Assembly: GCF_004634385.1 (NCBI RefSeq)
Contig: NZ_CP037895.1
Location: 186,001-250,000, forward strand
Origin: Thermaerobacter sp. FW80
Lineage (GTDB): Bacteria > Bacillota > Sulfobacillia > Thermaerobacterales > Thermaerobacteraceae
Direction of reading: 5' to 3'
Length of the DNA stretch: 64,000 bases
Shown: piece after piece, positions 1 through 8,721 of the stretch
Layout of the letters: every line of letters begins with the position of its first letter
Numbering within the stretch: the first letter of the stretch is position 1
The notes under the pieces: model-generated
Databases searched by the model: none
What the model was told of the DNA's origin: nothing
What the model saw: the letters and a program-made list of their open reading frames with translations, nothing else
Made by a program: the position numbers and the translations under genes

Positions 1-2
1 AC

Positions 3-500
3 CGCTTGAAGGAAGCCGGCCACGAGGTCCAGGTGGCAGCCCCCACCAAGAAGACGCTGCGGACCGTCGTCCACGACTTCGAGCCGGGTTGGGAGACCTT
101 CACCGAGAAGCAGGGCTACAAGCTCGAGGCGGACCTGGCGTTCGCCGACGTCAAGCCGGAGGAGTACGACGGCCTGATCCTGCCCGGCGGCCGGGCACCG
201 GAATACATCCGGCTCAACGAGCACATCCCGCGCATCGTCGGCCACTTCTTCGAGGCGAACAAGCCCGTGGGCGCCATCTGCCACGCGGCGCTGATCTTCT
301 CGCGGGTCCGGGACCACCTCAAGGGGCGGCAGCTCACGGCCTACACGGCCTGCCGGCCGGACGTCGAGTCGCTGGGCGCCACCTACGTGACCGAGCCGCT
401 CCACGTCGACGGGAACCTGGTTTCCGCCCACGCCTGGCCGGATCTTCCGGGCTTCATGCGCGAGTTCCTGCGGCGGCTCGACGAGTACCTGAAGCGGTGA
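3..500 (+). CDS. DJ-1/PfpI family protein, 5' end outside window
   Basis: Member of the DJ-1/PfpI superfamily (class I glutamine amidotransferase-like fold; cytoplasmic deglycase, glyoxalase or protease-type stress proteins). Visible are the PGGRAPEYIR turn and the nucleophile elbow GAICHAA with its cysteine. Comparison with the paralogue at 16534 shows that about 25 N-terminal residues (MAKVLILTGDAVEAL...) lie upstream of base 1; the reading frame is open from base 3. The gene stops at TGA 498-500 and is followed by a strong hairpin. The family assignment is firm; the substrate is unknown. Confidence 0.9.
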   Translation, partial: RLKEAGHEVQVAAPTKKTLRTVVHDFEPGWETFTEKQGYKLEADLAFADVKPEEYDGLILPGGRAPEYIRLNEHIPRIVGHFFEANKPVGAICHAALIFSRVRDHLKGRQLTAYTACRPDVESLGATYVTEPLHVDGNLVSAHAWPDLPGFMREFLRRLDEYLKR

Positions 501-585
501 GGCAGATCGCGCTGAGGCGCGAGGGGGAGCCGCGAGCAGCACGTCGCCTGCGGAGCGGATACGCGGTCGGTCGATGCAGCGCATG

Positions 586-616
586 GGAGGCCCCACCCGA
601 GCCGGGTGGGGCCTCC
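586..616. terminator. 13-bp perfect hairpin between convergent genes
   Basis: GGAGGCCCCACCC pairs perfectly with GGGTGGGGCCTCC around a 5-nt loop. It lies between the DJ-1 gene (rightward) and the DUF1445 gene (leftward), so it may serve both. There is no T-run, as for other stable GC-rich hairpins in this window. A hairpin of the same stem length follows the second DJ-1 gene at 17145. Confidence 0.7.
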
Positions 617-651
617 TGTGCTCGGCTCAAGGCTGCGGTCGCCGTCGACCC

Positions 652-1440
652 CTAGAGCACGGCCAGCTCCTCGTCCTTGCGATCCGTGATGAACATGTGT
701 CCTGGCGCATGGGTGATCATGAACTCCGGCTTGGCGCTCATCGCCACGGCCTGGGGGGTGACCCCGCATGCCCAGAAGACGGGGACCTCCCCCGGCCTGA
801 TCGTCACCGGGTCCCCGAAGTCGGGCTTCGCCAGGTCACGGATCCCCAGCGCCTCTGGGTCCCCGATGTGAACCGGTGCCCCGTGGACTGCCGGGAAACG
901 TGACGTCACCTGCACCGCCCGCACCACCTGCTCCTGGGGGATGGGGCGCATGCTCACCACCATCGGCCCGTGAAAGACACCTGCCGGCGTACACGGACGG
1001 TTCGTGACGAACATGGGGACATTGCATCCTTCTTCGATGTGACGGACGGGGATGCCGGCTTCGAGCAGAGCCGCCTCGAACGTGAAGCTGCAACCGAGAA
1101 GGAATCCGACGAGATCGTCCCGCCAGTAGTCGCGGATGTCCGTCACCTCGGCCTTCAATACCCCGTTCTCCCAGATGCGATAGCGGGGAACGTCGGTTCG
1201 CAGGTCGGCCTCCGGTGCCACCATGCGCGGAACCGGTGAGCCGACGTCTGTCACGTCGAGCAGCGGACACGGTTTGGGATTGCGAAAGCAAAAGAGCAGA
1301 AAGTCGAAGGCGTATTTCTGGGGTAGGATCACCACGTTGGCCTGCGCGTAGCCGGGCGCCAGGCCCGGGGTCGGCCCCGTGTACTGCCCGCGGCGGATGA
1401 CCTCTCGCAGTTCGGGCAGGGACAGATGGCGAACGTCCAC
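652..1440 (-). CDS. ycsI: DUF1445 putative hydro-lyase (YcsI-like)
   Basis: 262-aa protein of the YcsI/DUF1445 family (putative hydro-lyase, related to D-glutamate cyclase). The whole length fits the family, including the EEGCNVPMF and VFHGPMVVSMRP stretches and the C-terminal ITHAPGHMFITD block. It is the last gene of the leftward ycs/pxp operon, as expected from the Bacillus ycsF-ycsG-ycsI-kipI-kipA neighbourhood. A role in pyroglutamate or glutamate-derived metabolism is inferred from this context. The start is a GTG at 1440, with an AGGAG placed too close to decide it firmly. Confidence 0.85.
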   Translation of the reverse strand: MDVRHLSLPELREVIRRGQYTGPTPGLAPGYAQANVVILPQKYAFDFLLFCFRNPKPCPLLDVTDVGSPVPRMVAPEADLRTDVPRYRIWENGVLKAEVTDIRDYWRDDLVGFLLGCSFTFEAALLEAGIPVRHIEEGCNVPMFVTNRPCTPAGVFHGPMVVSMRPIPQEQVVRAVQVTSRFPAVHGAPVHIGDPEALGIRDLAKPDFGDPVTIRPGEVPVFWACGVTPQAVAMSAKPEFMITHAPGHMFITDRKDEELAVL

Positions 1441-1528
1441 TCCTGATCCGCCCCCTCCTCGGCCAGGACACCCTGCGCTCGTGCCTCACCCGTGGCCACC
1501 ACCGTCATGCTGGTATGTCGATCCGCCT

Positions 1529-2305
1529 TCACCCGCCGACCACCTGCGCCAGCGGCACGACCTCCACGCCCGCCTCTTCGAGCGCCCGCCGGATCCGGGC
1601 GACGAAGGCGATCGCCTCGGGGTTGTCTCCGTGTACGCAGATGCTGTCCGCCCGGATGGGGACCTCCTCCCCCGTGATCGCCGTGACCTTGCCCTCGGTC
1701 ACCATCCGCACGGCGCGGGGGATGGCGATCTCCGGATCGTGGATCATCGCATCCGGTCGCGAACGGGGAACCAGCGTGCCATCGGCATTGTAGGCACGGT
1801 CGGCGAAGACCTCCTGGGCCACCTTCAACCCGACCTCCTCGGCCGCCCTGACCATGGCCGAACCGGCCAGGGCGAGCAAGATGGCGTCCGGTGCCGCGGC
1901 CTTGACACCCTCGGCGATGGCCCGGGCGAGCCGGAGGTCCCTCGCCGCCATGTTGTACAGCGCACCGTGGGCCTTGACGTGTTGCAGCGGGCGACCCGCG
2001 GCGCGGGCGAAGGCGGTGAGCGCCCCGACCTGGTAGATGACGAGGTTCTTCACCTCCTCCGGCGCGAGCTCCATGTTGCGGCGTCCGAACCCCTGCAGGT
2101 CGGGATACCCCGGATGCGCCCCGATGCCCACGCCGTTCTCCGCCGCCATCGCGACGGTCCGGGCCATCACCATGGGGTCGCCGGCGTGAAACCCGCAGGC
2201 GATGTTGGCCGAGGTGACGTAGCGCAAGACCTCGGCATCCAACCCCAGCCGGTAGACGCCGAAGCTCTCGCCAAGGTCCGCATTGAGGTCGACCCGCGGT
2301 ACCAT
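1529..2305 (-). CDS. pxpA: 5-oxoprolinase subunit PxpA (LamB/YcsF family)
   Basis: 258 aa, the normal length for LamB/YcsF proteins. It opens with the diagnostic VDLNADLGESFG block and contains CGFHAGDP, GAHPGYPD, VKAHGALYN and the C-terminal CVHGDNP. PxpA works with PxpB and PxpC as a cytoplasmic ATP-dependent 5-oxoprolinase that opens L-pyroglutamate to glutamate. It is transcribed leftward after pxpB and pxpC, so all three subunits are present and look intact. The start is ATG 2305 (MVPRVDLN). Confidence 0.95.
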   Translation of the reverse strand: MVPRVDLNADLGESFGVYRLGLDAEVLRYVTSANIACGFHAGDPMVMARTVAMAAENGVGIGAHPGYPDLQGFGRRNMELAPEEVKNLVIYQVGALTAFARAAGRPLQHVKAHGALYNMAARDLRLARAIAEGVKAAAPDAILLALAGSAMVRAAEEVGLKVAQEVFADRAYNADGTLVPRSRPDAMIHDPEIAIPRAVRMVTEGKVTAITGEEVPIRADSICVHGDNPEAIAFVARIRRALEEAGVEVVPLAQVVGG

Positions 2306-2438
2306 GTCCGTCCCTCCCCCTCGGTAAGCCGTGGCCCCGGAAAACGTGCCCTGGCGAAGTCGGAGACGAACGAATCAGAAGCAAGGGCCGCTGAAGGCGC
2401 AACCGGCGCTGACACGGCCACTCAAGAACGCGGCCACC

Positions 2439-3482
2439 TCACGCGAGGCGCTGCGCCAGGCGCCGCAGCCCCTCCTCCCGCTCCCGGTAGAGCCGGACCG
2501 CCTCGTCGCGGCTCACCGCCGCGAACCGCACCCTGTCCCCCGGCTTGGCCTGGGCGATGCGCGGGATGTCGACGCTGATCACCGTGGCGATCTTCGGGTA
2601 GCCACCCGTCGTCTGGCGGTCGGCCAGCATCACGATGGGCCGCCCGTGTCCCGGCACCTGCACCGCGCCGAGCGGAATCCCGTCGGAGATGATGTCCGCC
2701 GGCCCGGCATGTTCGATCGTCGGCCCGTCGAGGCGACAGCCCATGCGGTCCGCCTCCACCGTGACCACGTACTCGGCGCTCAAGAACGTCGCGACCCCGG
2801 CCGGCGTGAAGTGGTCGTCTTGCGGCCCGAGCACCACCCGCAGGGTGATGGGGCTTCCATAACGGGGGACGAACTCGGCCGGGACGCGCCGGCCGGCGAT
2901 CTGGCGGGCGACCTCCCCCGGCGACGCATCCGAACCATCGGCGTCCCCCCGCCTGCCGCAGACGGCCGCCCGTGGCCGGCGGGTCGTCGCCGGTTCGTCC
3001 GCACGGAAGAGGCCCCCCGCCTCGAGGACATCCCCGGCCTTGAGGGCTCGACCGCCGATCCCGCCGATCCCGCCCCGCAGATAGGTCGAGCGGCTCCCCA
3101 TGACCGGCGGCACGTCGATGCCGCCGGCCACGGCCAGGTAGGCCCGGCACCCCTGCTTCACGCCGCGGAACCGGATCTCGTCGCCCGGTTCCACCGCCAC
3201 CGCCTCCCAGAGCGGGAGCGGCTGGCCGTTCCGCGTCGCCCCCAGGTCGGCGCCCGTGACGGCGATGACCGTCGGGGCCAGAACCCGGAGGGTCGGGCCG
3301 AGCAGGGTGATCTCGAGGCCCGCCGCGTTCTCGTCGTTGCCGACCAGGAGGTTGGCGATCCGGAGGGCGTACTCGTCCACCGCCCCCGCCACGGGCACGC
3401 CGAAGGCCTGGTAGCCATGGCGGCCCCGGTCCTGCACCGTGGTGAGCAGGCCCGGTGCGACGACCTCGAAGACCTCCGCCAT
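2439..3482 (-). CDS. pxpC: 5-oxoprolinase subunit PxpC
   Basis: 347-aa biotin-dependent-carboxyltransferase-like protein (KipA/PxpC, allophanate hydrolase subunit 2 family). The open frame runs further upstream, but homology starts at MAEVFEVVAPGLLTTVQDRG, so ATG 3482 is chosen. Recognisable blocks are GYQAFGVPVAGAVDEYALR, NDENAAGLEIT, a central SEYVVT-like strand and the C-terminal TTGGYPKIATVIS. It pairs with PxpB to form the ATP-dependent part of 5-oxoprolinase. About 107 nt separate it from pxpB, so the two are not translationally coupled. Confidence 0.93.
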   Translation of the reverse strand: MAEVFEVVAPGLLTTVQDRGRHGYQAFGVPVAGAVDEYALRIANLLVGNDENAAGLEITLLGPTLRVLAPTVIAVTGADLGATRNGQPLPLWEAVAVEPGDEIRFRGVKQGCRAYLAVAGGIDVPPVMGSRSTYLRGGIGGIGGRALKAGDVLEAGGLFRADEPATTRRPRAAVCGRRGDADGSDASPGEVARQIAGRRVPAEFVPRYGSPITLRVVLGPQDDHFTPAGVATFLSAEYVVTVEADRMGCRLDGPTIEHAGPADIISDGIPLGAVQVPGHGRPIVMLADRQTTGGYPKIATVISVDIPRIAQAKPGDRVRFAAVSRDEAVRLYREREEGLRRLAQRLA

Positions 3483-3589
3483 CCGCGATGCCCACCTCCA
3501 CCCGTGGGCGATCTCTCGATCCTGCCGCCGCCCAACCGCCCTGACCGTCGCCGAGCCTCCACCCTTTCCCGCCGCCGGTGCGTCGGGAC

Positions 3590-4504
3590 TCAATGTTCGG
3601 CAGCCTTGGGCACGACCTCTACGCGATAGGTGCCCGCCGCCACCTGCTCCGCGATGGCTTCGTACTCGGCCCGCGTCACGGCCCTGAAGCGGACGTAGTT
3701 GCCCGGCTCGAGGAGCACCGGCGGCTCCCGGTAGGGGTCGTAGAGCTTGATCGGCGTCCGCCCGATGATCCGCCAGCCGCCCGGGCTCTCGACGGGGTAG
3801 ACCCCGGTCTGCCTGCCTGCGATGCCCACGGACCCCGCAGGGATCTTGGTGCGCGGCGATTCCAGGCGTGGCGCGGCGATCCGCTCGTCCATCCCGCCCA
3901 GATAGGGAAAGCCCGGGGTGAAGCCCAGCATGTAGATCAGGTAGTCCCGGCCGGTGTGGATGCGGATCACCTCGTCCGCGGAGAGCCCCGTGTGCTCGCA
4001 GACGAAGGGGAGGTCCGGGCCGAACTCGCCCCCGTAGCACACCGGGATCACGGTCACCGTGGGTTGCGGCAGCTGCAGCGCCTCCCGCTGGCGGACGCGA
4101 TCCAGCAGCGCCTGCTCCAGGGCCGCGGGGTCCACCTGCATCGGGTCGAAGTACACGAGCAGCGACCGGTAGGTGGGAACGACCTCCACGATCCCCCGAA
4201 TCGGACGAACCTGCAAGGCCTGGGTCAGCGCTCGCACGCGGGCGTGGATGGCGGGCGCGATCTCGTTGCCGAATTCGACCACGAGCGCCCGATCCCCCGC
4301 GGGCAGGAAACGGACGGGGCGGTCGAATCCCTCGACGCCTTGGGGATGGACGGGACGGCGTCGGGCCTGTCGAGCCGCAGGCCCGGCCCCGCCTGCGACA
4401 TGCCCGCGCGGGCGTGCCGAGGTTTCGGAACGGCCCGCCTGGTCAGGCGGCACGGGGTGGTCCGGGTCGAATCGCGGTGGCAGGAACCCGCTTGGCTGGT
4501 CCAT
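3590..4504 (-). CDS. pxpB: 5-oxoprolinase subunit PxpB
   Basis: 304 aa; KipI/PxpB family (allophanate hydrolase subunit 1, cyclophilin-like). The family core begins at RFLPAGDRALVVEFGNEI and includes the HTGRDYLIYMLGFTPGFPYLGG signature and GGWRIIGRTP. ATG 4504 is preceded by GGGGGAA at good spacing. This leaves an unusual N-terminal extension of roughly 65 residues, rich in Pro, Arg and Gly and unlike the family, so a later start or a recent extension is possible. It lies between the truncated NRAMP gene and pxpC in the leftward operon. Confidence 0.9.
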   Translation of the reverse strand: MDQPSGFLPPRFDPDHPVPPDQAGRSETSARPRGHVAGGAGPAARQARRRPVHPQGVEGFDRPVRFLPAGDRALVVEFGNEIAPAIHARVRALTQALQVRPIRGIVEVVPTYRSLLVYFDPMQVDPAALEQALLDRVRQREALQLPQPTVTVIPVCYGGEFGPDLPFVCEHTGLSADEVIRIHTGRDYLIYMLGFTPGFPYLGGMDERIAAPRLESPRTKIPAGSVGIAGRQTGVYPVESPGGWRIIGRTPIKLYDPYREPPVLLEPGNYVRFRAVTRAEYEAIAEQVAAGTYRVEVVPKAAEH

Positions 4505-4619
4505 GGACGTTCCCCCATCGGCTTGCATCCGTTTGGCGGTTCGACCATGGGGGGATGGTGGCCGTCCCCCGCCCGCCGCCAACGGAACGGCGACCATCCC
4601 ACCCGCACCGGCTTGGGTC

Positions 4620-5405
4620 TCACCGCCGCCACAGGGCGGCCATGCCCTGGAGCGACTGCACGCCCGCATAGGTGGCCAATGCCACCACGAGGACCCCGAA
4701 GGCAGTCATCCAGGCCGGATGCCGGTAGGCTCCCACGATGTCCCGGCGGCGGCACGCCAGGAGCACGGTGCCCAGGGTGATGGGGAGGATCAGGCCGTTG
4801 AGGGATCCGGCCAGGATGAGCAGCGCCACCGGCCTCTCCACGGTGACGAAGAGCAGCGTGGAGGCCGTGATGAAGCCGATGATCCACCTCGCGTGGTGCC
4901 GTTCGATGGACGGGTGCAGCGTCCGCAGGAACGAGACCGACGTGTACGACGCCCCGACCACGGAGGTGATGGCCGCCGCCCAGAGGACCACGCCAAAGAT
5001 CTTGTACCCCAGGATGCCGGCGCCGATCTGGAACGCAGAGGCCGGCGGGTTCTGGGGATCGAGCTTCGCCCCCGCCGCCACGACGCCGAGCACGGCCAGG
5101 AAGAGGAGCACCCGCATGAGGGAGGCCGTCAAGATCCCCGTGACCGAACTCCGCGTGACCTCCGGCAGGTGCTCAGGACCGCGGATGCCCGCGTCCAGGA
5201 GCCGGTGCGCTCCGGCGAAGGTGATGTACCCGCCTACCGTCCCCCCCAAGAGCGTGAGGATGGGGAGGAACGGAACGTGGGTGGGCGCGACCGCCCGCAG
5301 GAGCGCTTCGCCCAGGGGCGGCTTGGTGACCACGGCGACATAGAGGGTCAGGACCAACATGACGACCCCGAGCACCTTGGTGAAGTTGTCCATCGCCCGG
5401 CCCAT
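4620..5405 (-). pseudogene. ycsG: NRAMP-family metal transporter (YcsG-like), N-terminus missing
   Basis: 261 residues corresponding to the C-terminal part of an NRAMP/YcsG divalent-metal-type transporter (family about 400 aa), with several hydrophobic segments such as FLAVLGVVAAGAK and IIGFITASTLLF. YcsG genes sit in ycs/pxp operons, so the context fits. The N-terminal helices carrying the metal-binding motif are absent. The frame stays open only into the end of the IS21 element whose terminal repeat begins at 5415. No remainder of the gene is found beyond the IS at 7846, so the 5' part was deleted, not just displaced. Confidence 0.8.
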
Positions 5406-5484
5406 CTCTGTGCGTGCTAATCGAAAAGTTTACCACCGTGCTAACCTAATTGTTGACCACCCCGGCATCGGATTCAGAGGTTCG

Positions 5485-6261
5485 TCAGTGTGAGACCCCC
5501 TCCTTCCGCAACCGCTGCTGGCTTTCGCGGAACCGGTAGGACTCGCCGTTGAAGAGCAGCACGTGGGACCGGTGGGTGAGCCGGTCGAGCAAGGCCGAGG
5601 TCAAGGCGGCGTCGCCAAAGACCTCGACCCAGCGCGAGAACTCCAGATTGGTCGTGATGAGCAGGCTGCCGCGCTCGTAGCGGTGTGCGCAGAACTGGAA
5701 GAGCAGCGGGCCTGCAGGTCCCAAGCCGAGGTATCCCAGTTCGTCAAGAATGACCAGGTCGAAGCGATCCCACCCCTTGAGGGCCTTGGGCAGGCGGGCC
5801 TCGTTGTGGGCCTGGAGCAGCTCTTGTCCCAGGGCCACGGCCGTGGTGAACCGGACCCGCCAGCCGGCATGGATGGCGGCCACGCCGAGGGCGATGGCCG
5901 TGTGGGTCTTCCCCGTCCCCGTCGGCCCGAGGCAAATCACGTTCTCCCGGTCCTTCACGAAGCTTGCGTCGGCGAGCTGGAGCACCCGGGCCTTCGGGAG
6001 GTCGGGAAGCGCCGTAAAGTCGAAGGAGTCCAGCGTTTTCAGAGCGGGGAAGCGAGCCAAGTGCAGCCGGCGCTGCAACCGGCTTTGCCGTCGTGACTCC
6101 ACCTCGGCCGTCAGGCAGGCGGCCAGGTAGGCCAAGGGGTCCTGGCCGCTCTGGGCGGCGTCCCGGGCCAGTTCGCGGTACGCCTTGCGCAGCCCCGGGA
6201 GCCGTAACTCCCGGGCGTAGAGGTCGATGAGGGCTTCCTGCGTGGCCTTGGCGGCATTCAC
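5485..6261 (-). CDS. istB: IS21-family helper ATPase IstB
   Basis: 258-aa AAA+ ATPase that assists the IstA transposase in target selection. The Walker A motif is GPTGTGKTHTA and the Walker B motif is LVILDELGYLG; a sensor-like TTNLEFSRW stretch follows. The length is normal for IstB. The start codon overlaps the istA stop (ATGA, 6258-6261), showing translational coupling. Intact. Confidence 0.95.
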   Translation of the reverse strand: MNAAKATQEALIDLYARELRLPGLRKAYRELARDAAQSGQDPLAYLAACLTAEVESRRQSRLQRRLHLARFPALKTLDSFDFTALPDLPKARVLQLADASFVKDRENVICLGPTGTGKTHTAIALGVAAIHAGWRVRFTTAVALGQELLQAHNEARLPKALKGWDRFDLVILDELGYLGLGPAGPLLFQFCAHRYERGSLLITTNLEFSRWVEVFGDAALTSALLDRLTHRSHVLLFNGESYRFRESQQRLRKEGVSH

Positions 6262-7715
6262 CGGCGATCCCCTCCCAGCAGCGCGTCATAGCGGGCCGGA
6301 TCGGAAACCCGGACCCGAACGGCGGCCAACCGGTCTGGAACGGGCACGGGCTCGGGTGCCGGACGGGCCAGACGGTTGAGGATCAGCTGGCGAACGGCTT
6401 GGGCGTCAAGGAGCCCCTGGGTAGCGGCTTCTTCCAGCGCTTCGGTCACCACCGCGGCCGGGAACTCCCGGTGCAGGAGCAGGATCTGGGCGAACTCGCG
6501 ATACCCGTCGGGACGCCGGCTGCACAGGAGGTGCTGAACCTGGGCATAGACCGGCGGCAACTTCGTCACGACGGCCAGGTGGGTGGCGGCCCGCGGCTTC
6601 CGGGCCAGGGCCGGGAGGTAATGGGCCAGCTCAAGGCTCGTCTCGCCACGGCCATAAGCCCGCCGATGGGTCGCCACCACACGCTCGCCGTCGGTGACCT
6701 CAATCCGGTCCGTATAGGCCCAAAGGGTGAGCGTGCGCCCCACCCACTCGCAAGGCACCGAGTACCGGTTCCGGTCAAAGGTCACGAGGCTCAGTTTGTT
6801 CACCGTCACGACGTGGGGCCGGGCGGCACGGAAGGGTCGGTCCGGCAGGGGCCGGAGCGCGGCGCGTTCCTGTTCCCAGGCCTCTCCCCGCCGCTGGCGC
6901 TCCCGTTCGCACCAGTCCAGCAGGTGGGCGTTCAGCGCCTCCCAGTCGGGAAAGTCGGGCACGGGGACCAGGGCGTTTCGCCGCACATACCCCACACCGT
7001 TCTCCACCGCCCCCTTCTCGTGGGCCTCGCCGGGCCGGCAGAAGGCGCTGTCGAATAGGTAATGGGCACGGAGGCTGGCGAAGAGGGTGTGCTCCTCCCG
7101 GGCCGGGCCGGCGAGGATCTTGATGACCGCCGTCTTGGGGTTGTCAAAGATGCACTCGTGGGGAACGCCGCCGAGCCAGGCAAAGGCCCGGCAGTGGCCT
7201 TCCAGGAAGGCCTCAAGCCGCTCCGTCGGCGACGCCCAGGCGAAGATCACGCCGCTAGCCCGCAGGCGCAGGACGAACAGGTGGGCGACGGTCCGGCGAC
7301 CCCCAAGCACCACCACTGCTTCGCCCCAGTCGACCTGGGCCGTCTGGCCCCAGGCGGCCGTCAGCGGCAGGAACGGTTCGGGCTGCCGGCCGCGAACTTG
7401 GGCGACGAACCGCCGGACCGTGGACTCACCGCCTTGAAAGCCGTACTCCTCGACCAGCCGCTGGTAGATTCGACGGGCGGTGTGACGCTGCTTTCGCGGG
7501 GCTGTGGCGTCTTGTTCCAGCCACGTCAGGATGACGTCCCGGTAGGGGTCGAGCACGGGGCTGGGCCGTGGCGACGTGAGCCGGCAACGAGGCGGTTCCG
7601 CACTTGCCAGGGCTTTGCGAACCGTCTGGCGGGCCAGTCCGAGCTGCCGGCTGATCTTCCGGATGGACCAACCATCGACGAAGTGGCGCTTTCGGATAAA
7701 CTCAATATCGACCAT
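6258..7715 (-). CDS. istA: IS21-family transposase IstA
   Basis: Transposase of the IS21 type (485 aa from the chosen start). The N-terminal helix-turn-helix (FVDGWSIRKISRQLG) is followed by an rve/DDE integrase core with the acidic triad in QVDWGEA, ECIFDNPKTAV and KGAVENGVGYV. ATG 7715 is preceded by GGAG at 8-nt spacing; an in-frame start 14 codons upstream lacks a comparable site. It is coupled to istB. No interruption is seen. Confidence 0.93.
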   Translation of the reverse strand: MVDIEFIRKRHFVDGWSIRKISRQLGLARQTVRKALASAEPPRCRLTSPRPSPVLDPYRDVILTWLEQDATAPRKQRHTARRIYQRLVEEYGFQGGESTVRRFVAQVRGRQPEPFLPLTAAWGQTAQVDWGEAVVVLGGRRTVAHLFVLRLRASGVIFAWASPTERLEAFLEGHCRAFAWLGGVPHECIFDNPKTAVIKILAGPAREEHTLFASLRAHYLFDSAFCRPGEAHEKGAVENGVGYVRRNALVPVPDFPDWEALNAHLLDWCERERQRRGEAWEQERAALRPLPDRPFRAARPHVVTVNKLSLVTFDRNRYSVPCEWVGRTLTLWAYTDRIEVTDGERVVATHRRAYGRGETSLELAHYLPALARKPRAATHLAVVTKLPPVYAQVQHLLCSRRPDGYREFAQILLLHREFPAAVVTEALEEAATQGLLDAQAVRQLILNRLARPAPEPVPVPDRLAAVRVRVSDPARYDALLGGDRR

Positions 7716-8105
7716 CCCGAGCACTCCTTCGGCCTCCTGTCTCTGGAAGGTCTGCACACCCTCCCAGCATACAGGGGCCAGGTCTCGGGGTGGTCAATTT
7801 TTCGGTTAGCACACCGGGCCATAGTGGGCAACTTTTCGGTTAGCATTCACACATCTCCTTGGATAAGAATAAGAAGATGTAGAAGGCGACCAGCGGCGAA
7901 AGTGGGACGGAATGTAAGGTCTTGCACCGGGTGAGAATGGCCACAATCAGCGCATCACGCTCGTGTCCAGAATACAGGCCCTGCTCCAAATCACGTGTCA
8001 CTATCCGTTACCCGCCCCTTTACGGCCTCCAGGGAAACCCTTCTATCCATGCGGATCCGCTGCACGGGCTGGCACCAAGAAGGGCCATTTCATACCGACC
8101 TTGGC

Positions 8106-8342
8106 CTATGGCCTACAGGGCCAGGCCTGGCGGGCAGCTTCCTCCGCCTGCTGAGCGGCTACATCCACCAGTCCGGGAGCTACGAGTCCAGCCGCCACGG
8201 CGCCGATCACGCAGAACAGGAGTAGAGGGGCGAACCATGGTTGCTTCTCCGGAAATGCCGCGAAGGTCCCACCGGGGTTGGCGAGCATCCCCGCAAGCGC
8301 CCGCAGGACGGGCACGGCTTTGCTTTCGTCGCGGTTGTCCAC
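8106..8342 (-). pseudogene. N-terminal fragment of a Yip1-domain-like membrane protein
   Basis: 78 residues starting at a GTG at 8342 preceded by GGGGGAC. The segment LANPGGTFAAFPEKQPWFAPLLLF followed by a hydrophobic helix (read in two parts here) resembles the start of Yip1-domain membrane proteins, which are usually over 200 aa. The frame closes at 8106 after a single transmembrane segment, so this is probably a truncated remnant. The flanking stretches 7846-8105 and 8343-8607 hold nothing I can recognise. The assignment rests on pattern memory only. Confidence 0.45.
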
Positions 8343-8712
8343 CTGGACGTCCCCCCGTTGTTCGATGATCTGTACCAGTACTATTCCAGTAGAGTATTAC
8401 AATTCCTGCCAAGAAAATGTGTGCTGGGCTCATGCTAACGCCTTTCTGGACGCCCGCCTTTCCTCGCTTGGAGCCGGTCGAACATTAAGAGCCACGGAGC
8501 TGTGCAGTCGGGCTCCAAGGGAGGAAACGCGAGTAAACTCAGAGAAAAGCGGCAACGGTTGTGTCTGTCTCACATCATCACCGGAACAGGTCGAAGGGGG
8601 TGATCACGTGGCTAATACATTGTACCTCAAACAGGTCGTGGAAGAAGTTGTACGGCAGCAGCTTGCCCAACAATTTGGTATACCGTTCAAATCCCGGACG
8701 CTCACTCTTGTG

Positions 8713-8721
8713 TCCGGTGGC
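8713..8721. repeat. Target-site duplication of IS256-a copy 1 (partner 10148-10156)
   Basis: TCCGGTGGC is directly repeated on both sides of the element. It fixes the exact IS boundaries and shows that this copy arrived by simple transposition and has not recombined since. Confidence 0.95.

Larger units (their letters stand above)
5415..7845 (-). mobile_element. IS21-family element, complete istA-istB
   Basis: About 2.43 kb bounded by related ends: TGCTAATCGAAAAGTT at 5415 and the inverse of ACTTTTCGGTTAGCA ending at 7845 (TG...CA, as in IS21). Each end carries a second, inner copy of the motif (5438-5460 and 7790-7812, GTGGTCAA...GGTTAGCAC), which fits multiple transposase-binding sites. 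istA and istB are both open and overlap by 4 nt. The flanks (TGTGCG and TTCACA) show no target duplication, so one side has been deleted or recombined. The element cut the NRAMP gene at 5405. Confidence 0.9.
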
